A stretch of 64,000 nucleotides of DNA, from contig CM065699.1 of the NCBI GenBank assembly GCA_017654935.2, forward strand, positions 18,926,359 to 18,990,358, read 5' to 3'. Positions 11,691 through 36,664 of this stretch are shown one piece after another (within the stretch, counting starts at the first letter, position 1; each line of letters starts with the position of its first letter). Below the pieces are notes generated by a model. That model was not told the DNA's origin. It made no database searches and saw only the letters and a list, made by a program, of their open reading frames with translations. The DNA is from Phymorhynchus buccinoides (taxonomy: Eukaryota > Mollusca > Gastropoda > Neogastropoda > Raphitomidae). The position numbers were made by a program, and so were the translations under genes.

Positions 11691-14600
11691 TCACGAGCAG
11701 GAATAGATGTCTCCCTCTCTCTCCAACACGTAGCCAGTGTTAAACTCCACCCTGTCATCTTCGTCAAATTCGTTCAAAGCTTCGCTCTCCTGACCACGCT
11801 TCTTTTGGGGTGCCTCCATATCCACATCTGGAAGACGCACACACACAAAAATAATTTAAGATAAAATTTTAAAAAATCAAAGCATGAGCCCACTTAGTGT
11901 TTATCAGTATTGATCTTTTTTAAAAATCACCCCCAAAAAGGTGTCTCTTCACAGGAGTGGGTTTTTGTTTTTGTTTTCAAAACACTTTTGCCTACAAAAA
12001 TATGTACACACACACAGTTTTCAATTTCAATTTAATAATAATCCTTTGACCCCTCTTGGGGGCATGGAAGATATATACAGAATATAAAACAAGTGGCAAC
12101 AAGCAAAAAATAAACACTCATCAAACAGAAACTAAGCTCCAGTCTATTGTCAAACAACTTGTCAAACTAAGCTCTCCAGTCTATCATCACACCACACCAC
12201 ACACACCAACACCACACGACACACTGCAACAAGTTTTATTCATCTAACAAACATACCAAGATTCATTCCAAAGAAATTGACCCCCCCCAAATACATACAA
12301 CTTTCAATAATACATGCATTACATTCCCAGTCATCTTAATCTCTTTCTCTCTGCCCCTACCCCCACCATCCCTCTCTCTCTCTCTCTCTCTCTAATACCT
12401 TCATCCACATCGTCTTGTTCCCCATGATGCAAAAACTCGGCCAAGTGCGCCTTCTCTTTGCGGTAGCACTTGCTCCAGTACTTGCACTTTTCTTTCATCG
12501 CCTTGAACTTCTTCACGGTTTTCTTGCTCTTCTTGAAGGAAGGAGCCCTGGAAGGGCCTGCCTTGGTCACCACAGCCCCATTTTCAGTTTTTCGTTTCTT
12601 CAGACATAAAACCTGGTTGGAAGAAAAATCACAAACAAAAGCAGATCCTGGTTAAAAAGAAAAAAGAACATATTCAAGTTTCCAGTAGTGCACCATATTT
12701 TATACACTAGACAATGGCTGGTACCCACGTGTCGTCATATCCGGCCACAAGGAGCGCCATATTATGGGAGACCGCCATCTTAGTCCTTACCTTTTTTTGA
12801 AAAATGCTAGATCGATGCTGCGTATTTGGCTGTTCCAATTCGAAACTTATCTAAACTGTATTTACAACATCTGGATGTTTTCTTTACACATTTAGATAAC
12901 ATTTTCACTTTGTTTACACACAAATAAGGACTAAGATGGCGACACTTCCGTTGGAATGGTCAAAGATGCGCACGCAGGTGGGTTGGAGCCATAAACTTTA
13001 TAGACTACACCGCACATGTATTTGATTGGATGTGAGACCTGGGACCTGGGCATACATTTAACAGTGTGTAAGACGCAAATTAAAGGATTCATTTATGAAA
13101 GATTTATTTATAATATCAGTTACGATTTCATGTATATCCATTTTCAGCTCTTTTTAAAAATTTATTATTGTGTGAATGAGTGTTTCTGTAATTCCATATT
13201 ATAACTCAATTTTTATTGCACAGAAAATTGTTGTTTCTTGCATTTAACTTTGGACTAAGACTGGTTGGACCTGTGGAGGTCACAGAAGGATCAATTCGCC
13301 ATTTTCACACACCTACCTCAGCCAAGGCAGCCGATTCCTCTTCTGATTTTCGTTTCTGAAGACGGGTTTTCCACGGATCCTCTCCGTCCCCATCCCCTGA
13401 ACTGATGGCATGAACCAAGCGCTGGAAAAAACAACTGCAGGTAAACATTATTATAATTATTATCTGATTTTACATCATTGCACACACTCTGGTGTGTATT
13501 TTGTATACATTATGTCATTATTGCATAATTTCTAAACCTGGGACATTAAATCATAATCGAATCTGTCCAAGTTTTTGTTTTTAATTTATCCTAGTTCAGA
13601 TACCACACATACGTTAAACCCAGTGGCAACGAAAATTTTGTCATTTTGCAAAATAAATCACTTTCGGACTTTCCTTCCTCAGTTACACAAAAGTCGCATA
13701 CAAATTAAAAATAATTAAATAAAAAACGGGTGGCGCACCTTTGACTGCGACGTGCTCTCCAGGTGGGAGCAACCTGAATTTCACAGAGATATATCTGTGA
13801 CTATAAAGTACCAAGTACCAATAAATATCATCTTATGATCTAAGCGTTTCAACTGATCTGAATGGCAACATATAATTATAAAAGAAAAAACAAAACAGAA
13901 CATCTACAAGTACAACAATTAGTGTTAATTCTTTCTTCAAAATCAAAAGGTCAGAATCAGCGCACAAAATAAAGCTTTAGATCTTGGGGGGCTCACAATA
14001 ATTTATAACCTTCCTTTAAAAAATTAAAAAAACACCAAAGAAGTGCCCACGTAGGCGAAATTTTGACTACATTTAATTCAGTGAAACACAAGCCTGAAAT
14101 TGAGTGCATCAGATGGGGCTTTGAGCATCTGAGACCCACATCTGTGCATAAAAATTAACACTAACAATAACAAATGCATGTAAGTGTGAAGAGAAAATGT
14201 AATTATTGTGTTTAGTTATACTTTTCTATTCTTTTTTTTTTAAAGTATCGTGGTTTAAAGAATCACCCAAGCATCTAAGCTTACCGGCTTTTCCTTCTTG
14301 TTCTTTGGTTCCTTTTTCACTTCTTCTGCAAAACATCAATAATAACAATTCAGATTAACACCACAGCATTTGTACATTAACAGCTGAACAAAACAATCAA
14401 ATCAAACTCTCTGTCTCTGTCTCTCTCACCCACCAATCAATCCAGGCAACACAAATGTGTGTGCACACACACTTACACACACACACCATATAGCCACACA
14501 CACACACACACAGAGACACAGACATACACAAACACCATACTACACTAACCTTCAGAATTACAGAAATTTTCATTCACCTCGTCAAAGTCTTTTCAAAGAC

Positions 14601-15022
14601 GAAAAAATTTGGTTTTATTCACTACATTTATTATTTATTTCATCTTCATGTGCTTGTTAATATAAAAAAAAGTTTTTAAAACACTGATAAAATCGCGATA
14701 TTTGGGTTTATTCTTAAACCTTTGACGGGCAAAGCACCAGGGCAACTGTGCTTGTATGAGTGTAGCGTTTTGATGCTTTTTAGTTCAATGACAGAAATAA
14801 TAAAAACAAGTTTTTGTTTAATGTGACAAAACTTCACTAACAAAGTATGAGTATCACATAATTTCACTCACCCATTTCCGTATCTGTGTCGCCATCCTCA
14901 TCCCCAAGGTGACAGAATTCCTTCAGGTGGGCCTTGCTTTTGCGATAACATTTGCTCCCGTATTTACACTTCTCCTTCTTCTTCCCACCGCCAGTTACTC
15001 CTGTTGCTGCTGCTGTGGCCAT
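11691..15022 (-). CDS. Two-finger PBZ zinc-finger protein, 215 residues
   Basis: Five exons: 14872-15022, 14285-14325, 13317-13421, 12399-12612 and 11691-11827, all GT/AG, phases 1,0,0,1. They give one 215-residue frame from ATG (15020-15022) to TGA (11691-11693). Two fingers fit the PBZ pattern C-x5-C-x6-H-x5-H: C19, C25, H32, H38 followed by LGD, and C142, C148, H155, H161. Both keep the CYRK core, which binds poly(ADP-ribose) in APLF and CHFR. Finger 2 has Trp145 where the family has Gly, and HGE instead of PGD. Basic stretches (KKRK 104-107, Lys-rich 126-141) suggest nuclear location; the C-terminus is acidic (NEFDEDD, 189-195). There is no FHA or RING domain, so it is not a standard APLF or CHFR. 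Poly(ADP-ribose) binding is inferred. Confidence 0.85.
12773..12942. repeat. Small inverted repeat
   Basis: GCCATCTTAGTCCTTA at 12773 is inverted at about 12926 as TAAGGACTAAGATGGC, with about 135 bp between. It is probably a MITE remnant in a PBZ-gene intron. Confidence 0.5.
13614..13815 (+). mobile_element. tRNA-type SINE, 3' part
   Basis: Shares CCCAGTGGCAACGAAAA, GGGTGGCGCACCT, GCTCTCCAGGTGGGAGCAA and TTTCACAGAGA with the longer copy at 42985-43430. It lacks the 5' half. Ends in ACCAAGTACCAATAA-type short repeats. Intronic in the PBZ gene. Confidence 0.65.
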
Positions 15023-15099
15023 TGTCAGTTGTGTTGATTGGTTCTGCCTGTTATCTGTTCATAATAATTATGAACTTCTGGTTATATTTGTTAGTTTGG

Positions 15100-16780
15100 T
15101 TGTTGTTTTTCTTCTTCTTCATTTCGCGCAATAACAATTTTAAAGGTAAGACCAGAAAGAAATTGTGGTGGGGAGGGAGGGGGGAGGAGGGATCGAGACA
15201 TGTAGAGAGGCTGGGGAAGGCTGGCAGATAAGAGATAAACAGTTTTTTGAAAAGGGAGACAGTTTGAAACACAGATTGAGTGTGATGGGAATTTGAGAGA
15301 AGGGATGTGCAGGGTGGTAGGGGGGGGATGGGAGTTGAAGTAGGCCTAAAACATTATGGGAGTGTACAATCATCTATACTTTTCATCTTCATGTGTCTTT
15401 CAGGAGTGTGTAAAACAAGAACGAAAGTGCAGTTTTACGTAAAATGGTCATGTGCCATGCTAAATTATAAGTATGTTAATTGTATGTGTGAGTGTGTACA
15501 AGTGTCACAATATAAGTATGCATACCAACGTATGCTTGTGTACTGTATGGTGGGAAAGAGGTTGTGGGGGGGGGGGGAAAGGGGTGGGGGGGGGGGGGGG
15601 GGGGGGGAGGGGGAGGGGGGGGGAGTGGAGGATGCACTGAATTAAGTGTACAATAATTGCACATGATCTATTTGCCCAGCAAACGAATTTACAATTTGTG
15701 ATTTATCACCACTGTAGTCTGCTAAAGACATGGTGATGGTGGGTGATATTCTGTTATCAGACCATTAGACTCTTGCTTGAATTGTGCTATCACTGATAGG
15801 TATATAAAAATATAACAGGGTTATTGCCAGATAGGAAAAAAAAGGAGAAACCAGAAGCCGGAAGGGCGTGGTTATAGATTCAAAGAATGTCAAAAGCAAA
15901 AGCATTCTAAATCACTCATATTCAACATGAATTAGCAGGTAAATTTCTTACATCATCTGTCGTCTGACATCCAGATCAGATCTGGTCATTGAAATCAGCC
16001 GGTCCACTTTATATTGCAAACCAAGCTACAAAAATAGCCAGCTTTTTATCAACAAGTGCAGACTTGAAGCAGAAGCAGACAACTAAATTTAGCTCTGTAC
16101 GTACTTCCGGTTTCAAACATTGCAGTTTCGGTTTTGAGAGTTTTCTGTTTTATCTGTTCTTAGAAACTTTGCTGATTCCTTCAATTAGTTAAAATACGAG
16201 AAAATGCTGTCATGTAGGCGTTGAAATGTTTGATTCACGCAAAAATCGAAGTAAATGAAAGTTCTGATCACAGTAAATGTTTCATTGTTACTAAAAATAT
16301 AACTATCCGCGAAGCATGACCTACTTCTGTATACAAAAGCATGCAAACGTCAAAATAACAAACGAACCAATAAGAAAACAGCCTTCAGTGTATCGCCTTC
16401 ACAAAAGTGAATGTTTTTCCATCAGTAAAGGAAAACAAAAATAAAGTAGAGAATACATGATAATAATTATTCCTATAAAGACATCATTTTGAAAAAAGAT
16501 ATTAGCAAAAACTGAGTGAGTGAGTGAGTGTGTGTGCGTGTGCGTGTGCGTGCGTGCGCGCGCGCGCGCGTGTGTGTGTGTGCTTTTTGTCTTGTTTACC
16601 CTTGCACTGTCTGGAGCAAAGCACACAATTTCCTGCGATTAGTGTGTTTCCTCACAGTTCATATAGTCTAACTAGCAGCAATTGCCCCGCGGTCGGTACG
16701 CCCTGCGCTTTCCCCCCGACACAAGTCTTTAGAATAGCAGTTGCCAGGATAGCACTTAAAAATATCTCCGAATCACTGTA
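15100..16780. other. Intergenic, upstream of the PBZ gene
   Basis: No exon recognised. It contains purine-rich runs and a mixed (GT)n/(GC)n tract at 16522-16582. It must include the PBZ gene promoter, but I see no TATA box or start site I would defend. Confidence 0.4.
15555..15626. repeat. G-homopolymer tract
   Basis: Nearly pure G over about 70 bp upstream of the PBZ gene. Its length is probably unreliable in the assembly. Confidence 0.85.
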
Positions 16781-16789
16781 GTCCAGGTT

Positions 16790-17960
16790 TACGGAGCCCC
16801 ATCGGCTCTCACTCTCACTGTGCTATTGGCCCTTCAAAATGTTTTCCACTGCATTCCCCTGTTAATGATGATCACAACTACACTAGCGACCAAAAGTTAA
16901 GGCCCAGAAAGACAATCATCTCAAAAAACTCACGAACTCAATAAAACGCACCCAGCTCATAACAAAACTGAATTTATTCTTTTAACATTAAGTTCATTCC
17001 AAAAAATCATTAATCAGAACGAGTTCAGTCAACAAAATGCCCCTTTCAACAACTTCCCCCTCCTCTTGAAAAGTCACACTCAGAATCAATGCACTTTGGA
17101 ACAGTCAGTACACATTACTGAATTGCATTTTGCGCAGATGCCTTCCTCTCATGGTGACACATCACCACACAAAATTTGAAGCGATTCGGTTAAGCGGTTC
17201 GGGAGATATCCTTGGGACAGACAGAAAACACACACAAAAAACGCACATTACTGACTGTTCCAAAGTGCATTGATTCTGAATGTGTGACTTTTCAAGAGGA
17301 GGGGGAAGTTGTTGAAAGGGGCATTTTGTTGACTGAACTCGTTCTGATTAATGATTTTTTTTTGGAATGAACTTAATGTTAAAAGAATAAATTCAGTTTT
17401 GTTATGAGCTGGGTGCGTTTTATTGAGTTCGTGAGTTTTCGGAGATGATTGTCTTTCTGGGCCTTAACTTTTGTTCGCTAGTGTATATATGGTTGTAATG
17501 GTCTAACGCCAACAGTTTTGAAATTATGAGCATTTGTTTTCAGAGCCCCCTCAGCTCTCACTCTCACTGTGCTATTGGCCCCTTCAAAATGTTTTCCACT
17601 GCATTCCCCTGTTACTGCTGATCACAAATATATATGGTTGTAGTGGTCTAACACCAACGGTTTTGAAATTATGAGCATTTGCTTTCAGAGCCCCCTCAGC
17701 TCTCACTCTCACTGTGCTATTGGCCCCTTCAAAATGTTTTCCACTGCATTCCCCTGTTACTGCTGATCACAAATATATATGGTTGTAGTGGTCTAATGCC
17801 AACGGTTTTGAAACTATGAACACTTGTTTTCGGAGCCCCCTCAGCTCTCACTCTCACTGTGCTATTGGCCCCTTCAAAATTATTTCCACTGGGTTTCCGC
17901 TGTGATGATGATCATGAATATTTATGGTTATATGGGTCTAACGCCAACGGTTTTTAAATT
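16790..17960. repeat. 145-bp satellite, about 4.5 units, interrupted
   Basis: The unit contains CAGCTCTCACTCTCACTG, GTGCTATTGGCCCCTTC, CCACTGCATTCCCCTG and ATATATGGTTGTAGTGG. The GGTTGTA word recurs at 17491, 17636, 17781 and 17926, so the period is 145. The first unit (16790-16880) is split by a MITE at 16881-17483. Confidence 0.9.
16881..17483. mobile_element. Tc1/mariner-type MITE with 230-bp TIRs
   Basis: Ends are CACTAGCGACCAAAAG and its near-perfect inverse CTTTTGTTCGCTAGTG, flanked by TA at 16879-16880 and 17484-17485. Arms of about 230 bp (to about 17112 and from about 17255) surround a 140-bp centre containing an AATTTGAAGCGATTCGG repeat. The insertion falls inside a satellite unit whose intact neighbours read ATCACAAATATATATGG, showing the empty site. 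Confidence 0.9.
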
Positions 17961-17961
17961 A

Positions 17962-18470
17962 TGGGCACTTTTATCCAGACCGTCATCACGTAACAGCTTC
18001 AAGGTCAAATGTAAAGGACAAGGTCAAGTGGCTTTTAAATGTCTCCAACTCCATTCCTTAGATCACGGTGATCAAGAATACATATGGTTTCGTGGGTGTA
18101 AACCCAATGGTGTCCAAACTACATTGTACATCCACAGGTAAAAAAGAGAAGTTAAAAAATCAAGGTCAAGGTCATTAGGATAATCAATACTTTGCACCAC
18201 ACATGACCTTGAGGCAGTCCACCAATCTGCCAACTTTGAAGCCTGTAGCTAAACAAAATGTGAAAGATATGGCCAAAACACAAAGCTGACACCTCCAAGG
18301 TCTATGTTCTTGACCTTCATCGATACTCTACATTCCAAATCATCATTAGTCAATCCACCCCTGTCCCAAGTTTGAACATTGCAAGTCCAACGATATGAAA
18401 GCTCAAGAAAAAAAATTCGGGTTTCAAGGTCAAACTTCAAGGTCAAGGTCAGCATGTTTATAGTGTTTTG
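17962..18470. other. Intergenic, AAGGTCAAGGTC-rich
   Basis: No gene seen. AAGGTCA half-sites recur at about 18004, 18033, 18163, 18429 and 18440. They probably belong to a dispersed repeat; a nuclear-receptor role would be speculation. Confidence 0.35.
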
Positions 18471-18475
18471 GTATA

Positions 18476-18890
18476 GGTCAAGATGTGCCCCCCCCCCCCC
18501 TACATTTCTCGGTTAATTGCATTTGTCCGTTTTTGCCTTTCTTACCAAACATGAAGCTGTATTTTATGAACATTTTCAGCTAATTATCTTTGTTCAACAA
18601 TTCATTGCAGTCATGATAAAGGCCATTATTTAATAGGACCCCCCCCCCCCCCCCCCCCCCCACATGTACTGCAGTACACCGCCGCATTTGTCACAGTCGT
18701 GGTTCATTGCGTTTTTCCGTATTATGGGGGGGGGGGGGGGGGGGGGGGGGAGGGGTAGGGGTAGGGGTAGAATTCAAAAAAGATAATTAGCTGAAAAGGT
18801 TAATAAAATACAGCTTTATGTTTGGTAAGAAAGGCAAAAACGGAAAAATGGAATTAACCGAGAAATGCAGGGGGGTGGCACATCTTTACC
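18476..18890. mobile_element. MITE with about 115-bp TIRs
   Basis: The left arm starts GGTCAAGATGTGCC and continues CATTTCTCGGTTAATTGC. The right arm is its inverse, ending GGCACATCTTTACC. The centre is dominated by a C run near 18641 and a G run near 18727. A related left end occurs at 59303. No coding capacity. Confidence 0.8.
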
Positions 18891-19699
18891 TTTACCAGTG
18901 GTGTTTTTATGGGGGGACCATTCCTGCACTGTGATGCATCACAACGCAGAATTTAAAGCCATTCTGTTTGCTGGTTCATGAGATACAGCTCGGACATGAA
19001 ATATATAGCACAAAGAAGGAAATTTCGGTTTTATGAGTCTTCCTTGGCGGAGGTTTGCACTGGCGGTTCCAAATTCAAGAGAAATCATCTTTAAACATAA
19101 AACTATTAATATTCAAACCAAAAGTCAGAAACACAAAGAAACACTTTAGATTTTGAATGGAATTTATTGTTTGACTGATTCATACATTTATACATGTACA
19201 AATTAATGTTATCAATGTGCTTAATATTAAAAAATGCATATTGATGGATGGGTATGTGAGAAAATGGAGGAATTGTGGAGTGGAGGGATGAGAGAGGAAA
19301 ATAACATATGCTATAACAATATTCAATCCAAAGATTAAAAGGCACTTTTGAATTACCCTAATAATGAATAAAACATACATTATTCAAATGCATGCACAAC
19401 TTTTAAAAATAAAATATGTTTATAACAATATTCAATCCAAAAATTAAAAGGCACTTTTCAATTACCCTGATAATGAATAAAAGATAAATTATTCAAATGC
19501 ATGCACAACTTGAATTAGCAAACAACAAATGAGCAAACCAACAATGCTATAAAAGACATTTAGAACAACTGGATTCAGTTATTCAAGCTTTGATTGATGG
19601 TACTGTACTTGTCATGGCATCATTTGTGTACTCACATTAACAAACATTGGACATTATTTGCACAACACTTTTGAACAAACATGACCACATATCATCAAA

Positions 19700-19945
19700 A
19701 AGCCTAAATGTTACAAAGAGTGATTACTTTGCAGCCTACAAACCTTGCAAAGAATGAAGCCAACTTTCTCACTTCCCACCTGGAAGGTGAAAAGGTGTAA
19801 GGTGGGAAGTGTTAATGTTGTTGTAGGCAGTGAGTGAGTTCACAATGATCCCCAGCTGTAGTGTAGGTGAAAGGGTGAGAGTAAAATAAAAACGGCTTCA
19901 GTCAGCTGCGAAGTGCGAGCTCTATGTATATTCAGGCTTTTTGCT
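19700..19945 (+). repeat. Dispersed repeat, copy 1
   Basis: About 240 bp shared in inverted orientation with 46815-47085: CTACAAACCTTGC, TTCCCACCTGGAAG, AGTGAGTGAGTTCACAATG, CCCCAGCTGTAGTG, GGCTTTTTGCT. Type unknown. Confidence 0.7.
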
Positions 19946-20039
19946 ATCACTCACTATAATACATAATGTACTGATACTACAAGCGCAAACATTTACTCCT
20001 TCTTCTATCTTATATTTCACAACAAATTACTCAACCCTT

Positions 20040-20740
20040 CCCCACCCACTTCAAGTCTACAAAATACCCAGCCAAATCCCTCTCTTCATATCTTTTAAAT
20101 CATTCTAAACAACAAAGCACTTATCTAATATATATCTCAACTTAAAAAATACCCAGCCAAATCCCTCTCTTCATATCTTCTAAATATCATTCTAAACAAC
20201 AAAATGCTTATCTAATATATATCTCAACTTAAAAAATACCCAACCAAATCCCTCTCTTCATATCTTCTAAATATCATTCTAAACAACAAAATGCTTATCT
20301 AATATCTATCTCAACTTATAAAATATCCAGCCAAATTCCTCTCTTCATATTTTCTAAATATCATTCTAAACAACAAAATGCTTATCTAATATCTATCTCA
20401 ACTTATAAAATATCCAGCCAAATTCCTCTCTTCATATTTTCTAAATATCATTCTAAACAACAAATGCGTATCTAATATCTATCTCAACTTATAAAATATC
20501 CAGCCAAATTCCTCTCTTCATATCATTTAAATATTCTAAACAACAAAACACTTATCTAATATCTATCTCAACTTATAAAATACCCAGCCAAATTCCTCTC
20601 TTCATATCATTTAAATATATTCTAAACAACAAAACGCTTATCTAATATCTAGCTCAACTTAAAAAATACCCAGCCAAATTCCTCTCTTCATATTTTCTAA
20701 ATATCAAAACAACAAATGCTTATTTATTATCTAATATCTT
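20040..20740. repeat. About 88-bp AT-rich satellite, 8 units
   Basis: The unit contains CCCAGCCAAATTCCTCTC, TTCATATCTTCTAAATATC and CTAAACAACAAAATGC. Copies start about every 85-90 bp and differ by small substitutions. Confidence 0.9.
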
Positions 20741-22300
20741 TTTAAAATTCCATTTCATCCCGTGCTGCGCATCTTCGTCTTTGAACCCCTGTGTATGACA
20801 ATAATTGCTGATAAACGGCAGGTGGACATTACTGGAAGAAGACGAAGAGAGGTCTACTTCTACTGCATCGAAAATGCCAAACTTCTTTGCACGATACATT
20901 TAAAAACACTCATTATGTAGAAATAGACAATTCACATCAAAATGTAAAGAAAACAAATGCCAGTAAAAGCAATGATAAAAGAAAGAACACAATGTGAATC
21001 AACTACTGTCAATGCATCACATACTTTTTCACAATCGTTGTGTTGAAACAGACAATTAAGATCTAATTGTAGAAAAAAAATGCAGTGGAAACTATTTCAT
21101 AAAGAAAAACAGGTTTGAGATAACTTACGTCAACATACACCAGATCATTTAGCATGGAAAGCCAATGATGACAATGTTTAATTGTTTTCATATTTGATTT
21201 TTGCATCATTAGATACAGTGCATTAGTTACATAAGTTTGATTCAATTCTTAGTTAAGTTAGTTTTGATTCTTGAAAAGAGACAAACTTTCACATAATCAT
21301 AATGTTGTTAAGCATAAAAACAGGAATATACAATAAACATTTTATTACAAAATAATATTTCATGGAAAAGCATTGTTTAAAAATATAAAAAAACAAATGC
21401 ATATAGAATTTTCATGGGCTATGAGACATCAGACACAATTCAGAATATCACATTATTGGTTGGAATGCATAGTTCCCAGATGCGATCTTCACTTGGACAC
21501 ATGTCATGTATCTACAAATTATGCATAACATGATAATTCATCCAGCAAAAATTAGCCATGCCAAAATATCACTGACTGTATAACTGACAGCATAGAAAGA
21601 GACAAAACATTTCACTCAAACAAGATGAATCTTATCATCAGATCCTCAAACTGAGATTATTGGCACCATCTTTGAGACATCATGCAAGATCCTATCACCC
21701 TTTGTTTCTTATTCAGATCAGTAGAAAAATTTAAAAGCTGTTATTAATAGGAATTGTTCGGAAATAATTAAGGGGAGTAATTTCACGGTGTGTGGGAGTG
21801 ATCTTGCCTAATTCAATTGGTCAAACAGGGGAAGTCACTCTACCTTCAGCCGTCATAGCCTATCGACTCGTGTGCTTGAGCAAATATACAGCACTTAGAA
21901 CACTGTGCGTCATTCTAAAAATGTATGTCATTTATAATTTTACGTCACATTTTGAAAGTTTTATCAGTTTGTGGCTACTGGCCACTCCTAATTTTTCTTA
22001 AAAAATGTTTGCAAGTCGCTGACTGGCATCCTGCGGTTTCAAGCTTCGACGCCATTGTTGCATTGTTGCTATGGCATTTGACTGAGTAATTGAGGTAAGC
22101 AACTCTAATTTTTACGAAGTGCTCTCCCCTAGTTTTTTTCCGTAAATTGTCTATTGACAAATGCCTAATCAAGCACGCGAAAGGTGCACACACAGACACA
22201 ATAAGACACACTGAAAAGTGCACATCCAATTTTAAATTATTTCAAATACATGCAGACTATTTCAATTTAAATTAATATTTTAAAGAAAGCACACACACAC
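20741..22300. other. Intergenic, 3' of the phosphatase gene
   Basis: Apart from the inverted-repeat copy at 21753-22137, this is A/T-rich sequence with no credible exon on either strand. Confidence 0.4.
21753..22137 (+). repeat. Inverted-repeat partner flanking phosphatase last exon (left)
   Basis: About 385 bp matching 27596-27985 in inverted orientation: GTTCGGAAATAATTAAGG at one end and CGAAGTGCTCTC at the other, with GCTTCGACGCCATTGTTG inside. Probably two copies of one DNA transposon. Confidence 0.8.
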
Positions 22301-22319
22301 ACACAACAACAACAACAAC

Positions 22320-22455
22320 AACAGATTGTCCTTCAAAAACTTGCTCAGACCCAAAATAATTATGCAAGTCATTGCCAAAGAGGGAATGTTATATAGGCCG
22401 CGAGGCCTAGTCGAGGCCTGTCCCTACTACTACTACTACTACTACTACTACTAAC
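22320..22455 (+). mobile_element. LINE 3' tail with (ACT)n
   Basis: Contains ATTGTCCTTCAAAAAC, GGCCGCGAGGCCTAG and CCTGTCCCTACTACTACT. Same 3'UTR as at 42105-42260, so a 5'-truncated CR1/L2-like insertion ending in its own microsatellite tail. Confidence 0.75.
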
Positions 22456-22700
22456 AACAACTAAATTCTTCATTCTTTGGAGACAGTGCGAACAGGAACT
22501 AGATATACTTCTATCTACCTGCCCAGACCATGTCTCGGTGGCCCAGAAGCTCTTCGGGAGCCTGGAGGACCTGCAACATACGGCCGCCTTCATATTGGAT
22601 GCTGGGGTGTCCCTCTGACGTACGAGAAGAAGATACTTCTATCTAACAAAAAACAACCACTGATCCAACACTCACAGACAATTTACACAACAACATTACA

Positions 22701-35067
<12,367 letters not shown>

Positions 35068-35220
35068 CTGAAATAATAAGAGATAGTATATATATATTAT
35101 TATTAACGAATGAAAGTTCTAGTTGATTAATTTATTCTCATGAGACAGACAGAGAGATGAGGAAGACAAGTGAATCATAGAGGGACACATGACATAGACA
35201 AGCAATCACTGGATCAGACA

Positions 35221-35400
<180 letters not shown>

Positions 35401-35444
35401 GAATTGAATTGAATTGAACCTTTATTTTACAACGGTAAAAGTAT

Positions 35445-35865
35445 TAGTAGTAGTAGTAGTAGTAGTAGTGGGGGACTGGCTCATAAGCCTAGGCCTCGCG
35501 GCCTATCAAGTGTCCCCTTCCTTCTTTTTGTACATTTATTATAGTTGCGCATACGCATTATAATTTTGATATGTTCATTCATCATATTCAAAAAACATTT
35601 GTTTACATTTTTGATTGCTGTCCAGAAGACTTTTAAATACATTAGTATTAGGTGAACATTTATGTTGAGTAGGAAGAACATTCCAAAACTGTGCAATTCT
35701 GTTAGTCAGTGCATTTTTTCTCATATTAGTATTGCTATGGCCCATCAGGATTTTCATTTCTGAATTCCTTGTTCTGTTATAATCTGTTAGTTGGAAAATA
35801 TTAGTAACATCAATGTTAACAAGGCCATTAAATATCTTATACGTCTCAATCATTGGCATACAGTA
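35445..35865 (-). mobile_element. CR1/L2-like LINE 3' end
   Basis: Minus strand encodes IETYKIFNGLVNID, RTRNSEMKILMGHS, AQFWNVLPTQHK and FKSLLDSNQK with a stop, then a 3'UTR with AGGCCGCGAGGCCTAGG and an (ACT)n tail (seen as AGT at 35445-35469). Upstream is broken by a (GA)n tract at 35877. Confidence 0.75.
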
Positions 35866-35869
35866 GCCA

Positions 35870-35907
<38 letters not shown>

Positions 35908-36197
35908 AACTTGCGATCTAGAAAATCAATGCAGTCATTTTACCTGTGACTGAAAATATTAAACGTAGATCTACACAGTTTTGCCTCTTCTGTAGCCTTC
36001 TTTCCTAAACCCTGAAACTAAGTGAAACCCAAAGCTTGAGAGAGTCACATGATTAGACATGTGATTTGGCATATCCCCAGTTCCCGGATACAAAAGAAGT
36101 ATTAAACATCCGTTTATTTGTGCTGTCATACATCTATGACTTGGCACTATCAGTATCATGATGTGGTGCTCTTTCTACTCGTTCATTCACTGCTAAG

Positions 36198-36379
36198 ATC
36201 AGTGTGTGCGTGTGTGCGTGTGCGTGTGCGTGTGTGTGTGTGTGTGCGTGTGCGTGCGCGCGCACATGTGTGTGTGTATGTATGTGTGTGCATGCATGCA
36301 TGCGCGTGAGTGTTTGTGTGTGCGTGCGCACACAAATGTGTGTATGAGTGTGTGTGTGGTGTGATGTAGTGTGGTGTGT

Positions 36380-36407
<28 letters not shown>
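36198..36407. repeat. (GT)n-rich microsatellite
   Basis: Imperfect GT/GC tract of about 210 bp in the first phosphatase intron. Confidence 0.95.
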
Positions 36408-36411
<4 letters not shown>

Positions 36412-36621
36412 GTTTATGTTTTACGTCCTCTTTGTCACTAGACATGTGGGACATTGCTATGAATACTTTTTTTTTTATGTGGGTGTGTTAATTTATGGGA
36501 ATGTTTCGTTTTTTATTCTTTGTAAAGCGGCATTAGGAGGTTTTAGCTAGAAGTCTTCCTAAGCCTTGATGTTTGATTCATGAACCCATATTATATCGCT
36601 ACATTATTAGAAGGCATCATA

Positions 36622-36664
<43 letters not shown>

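Noticed and set aside
18000..18470. AAGGTCA nuclear-receptor response elements
   Set aside because: The words occur in repetitive sequence on both strands with no nearby start site.
19106..21245. Frames of 60-80 codons
   Set aside because: A/T-rich intergenic sequence and satellite; random-length frames without recognisable motifs.
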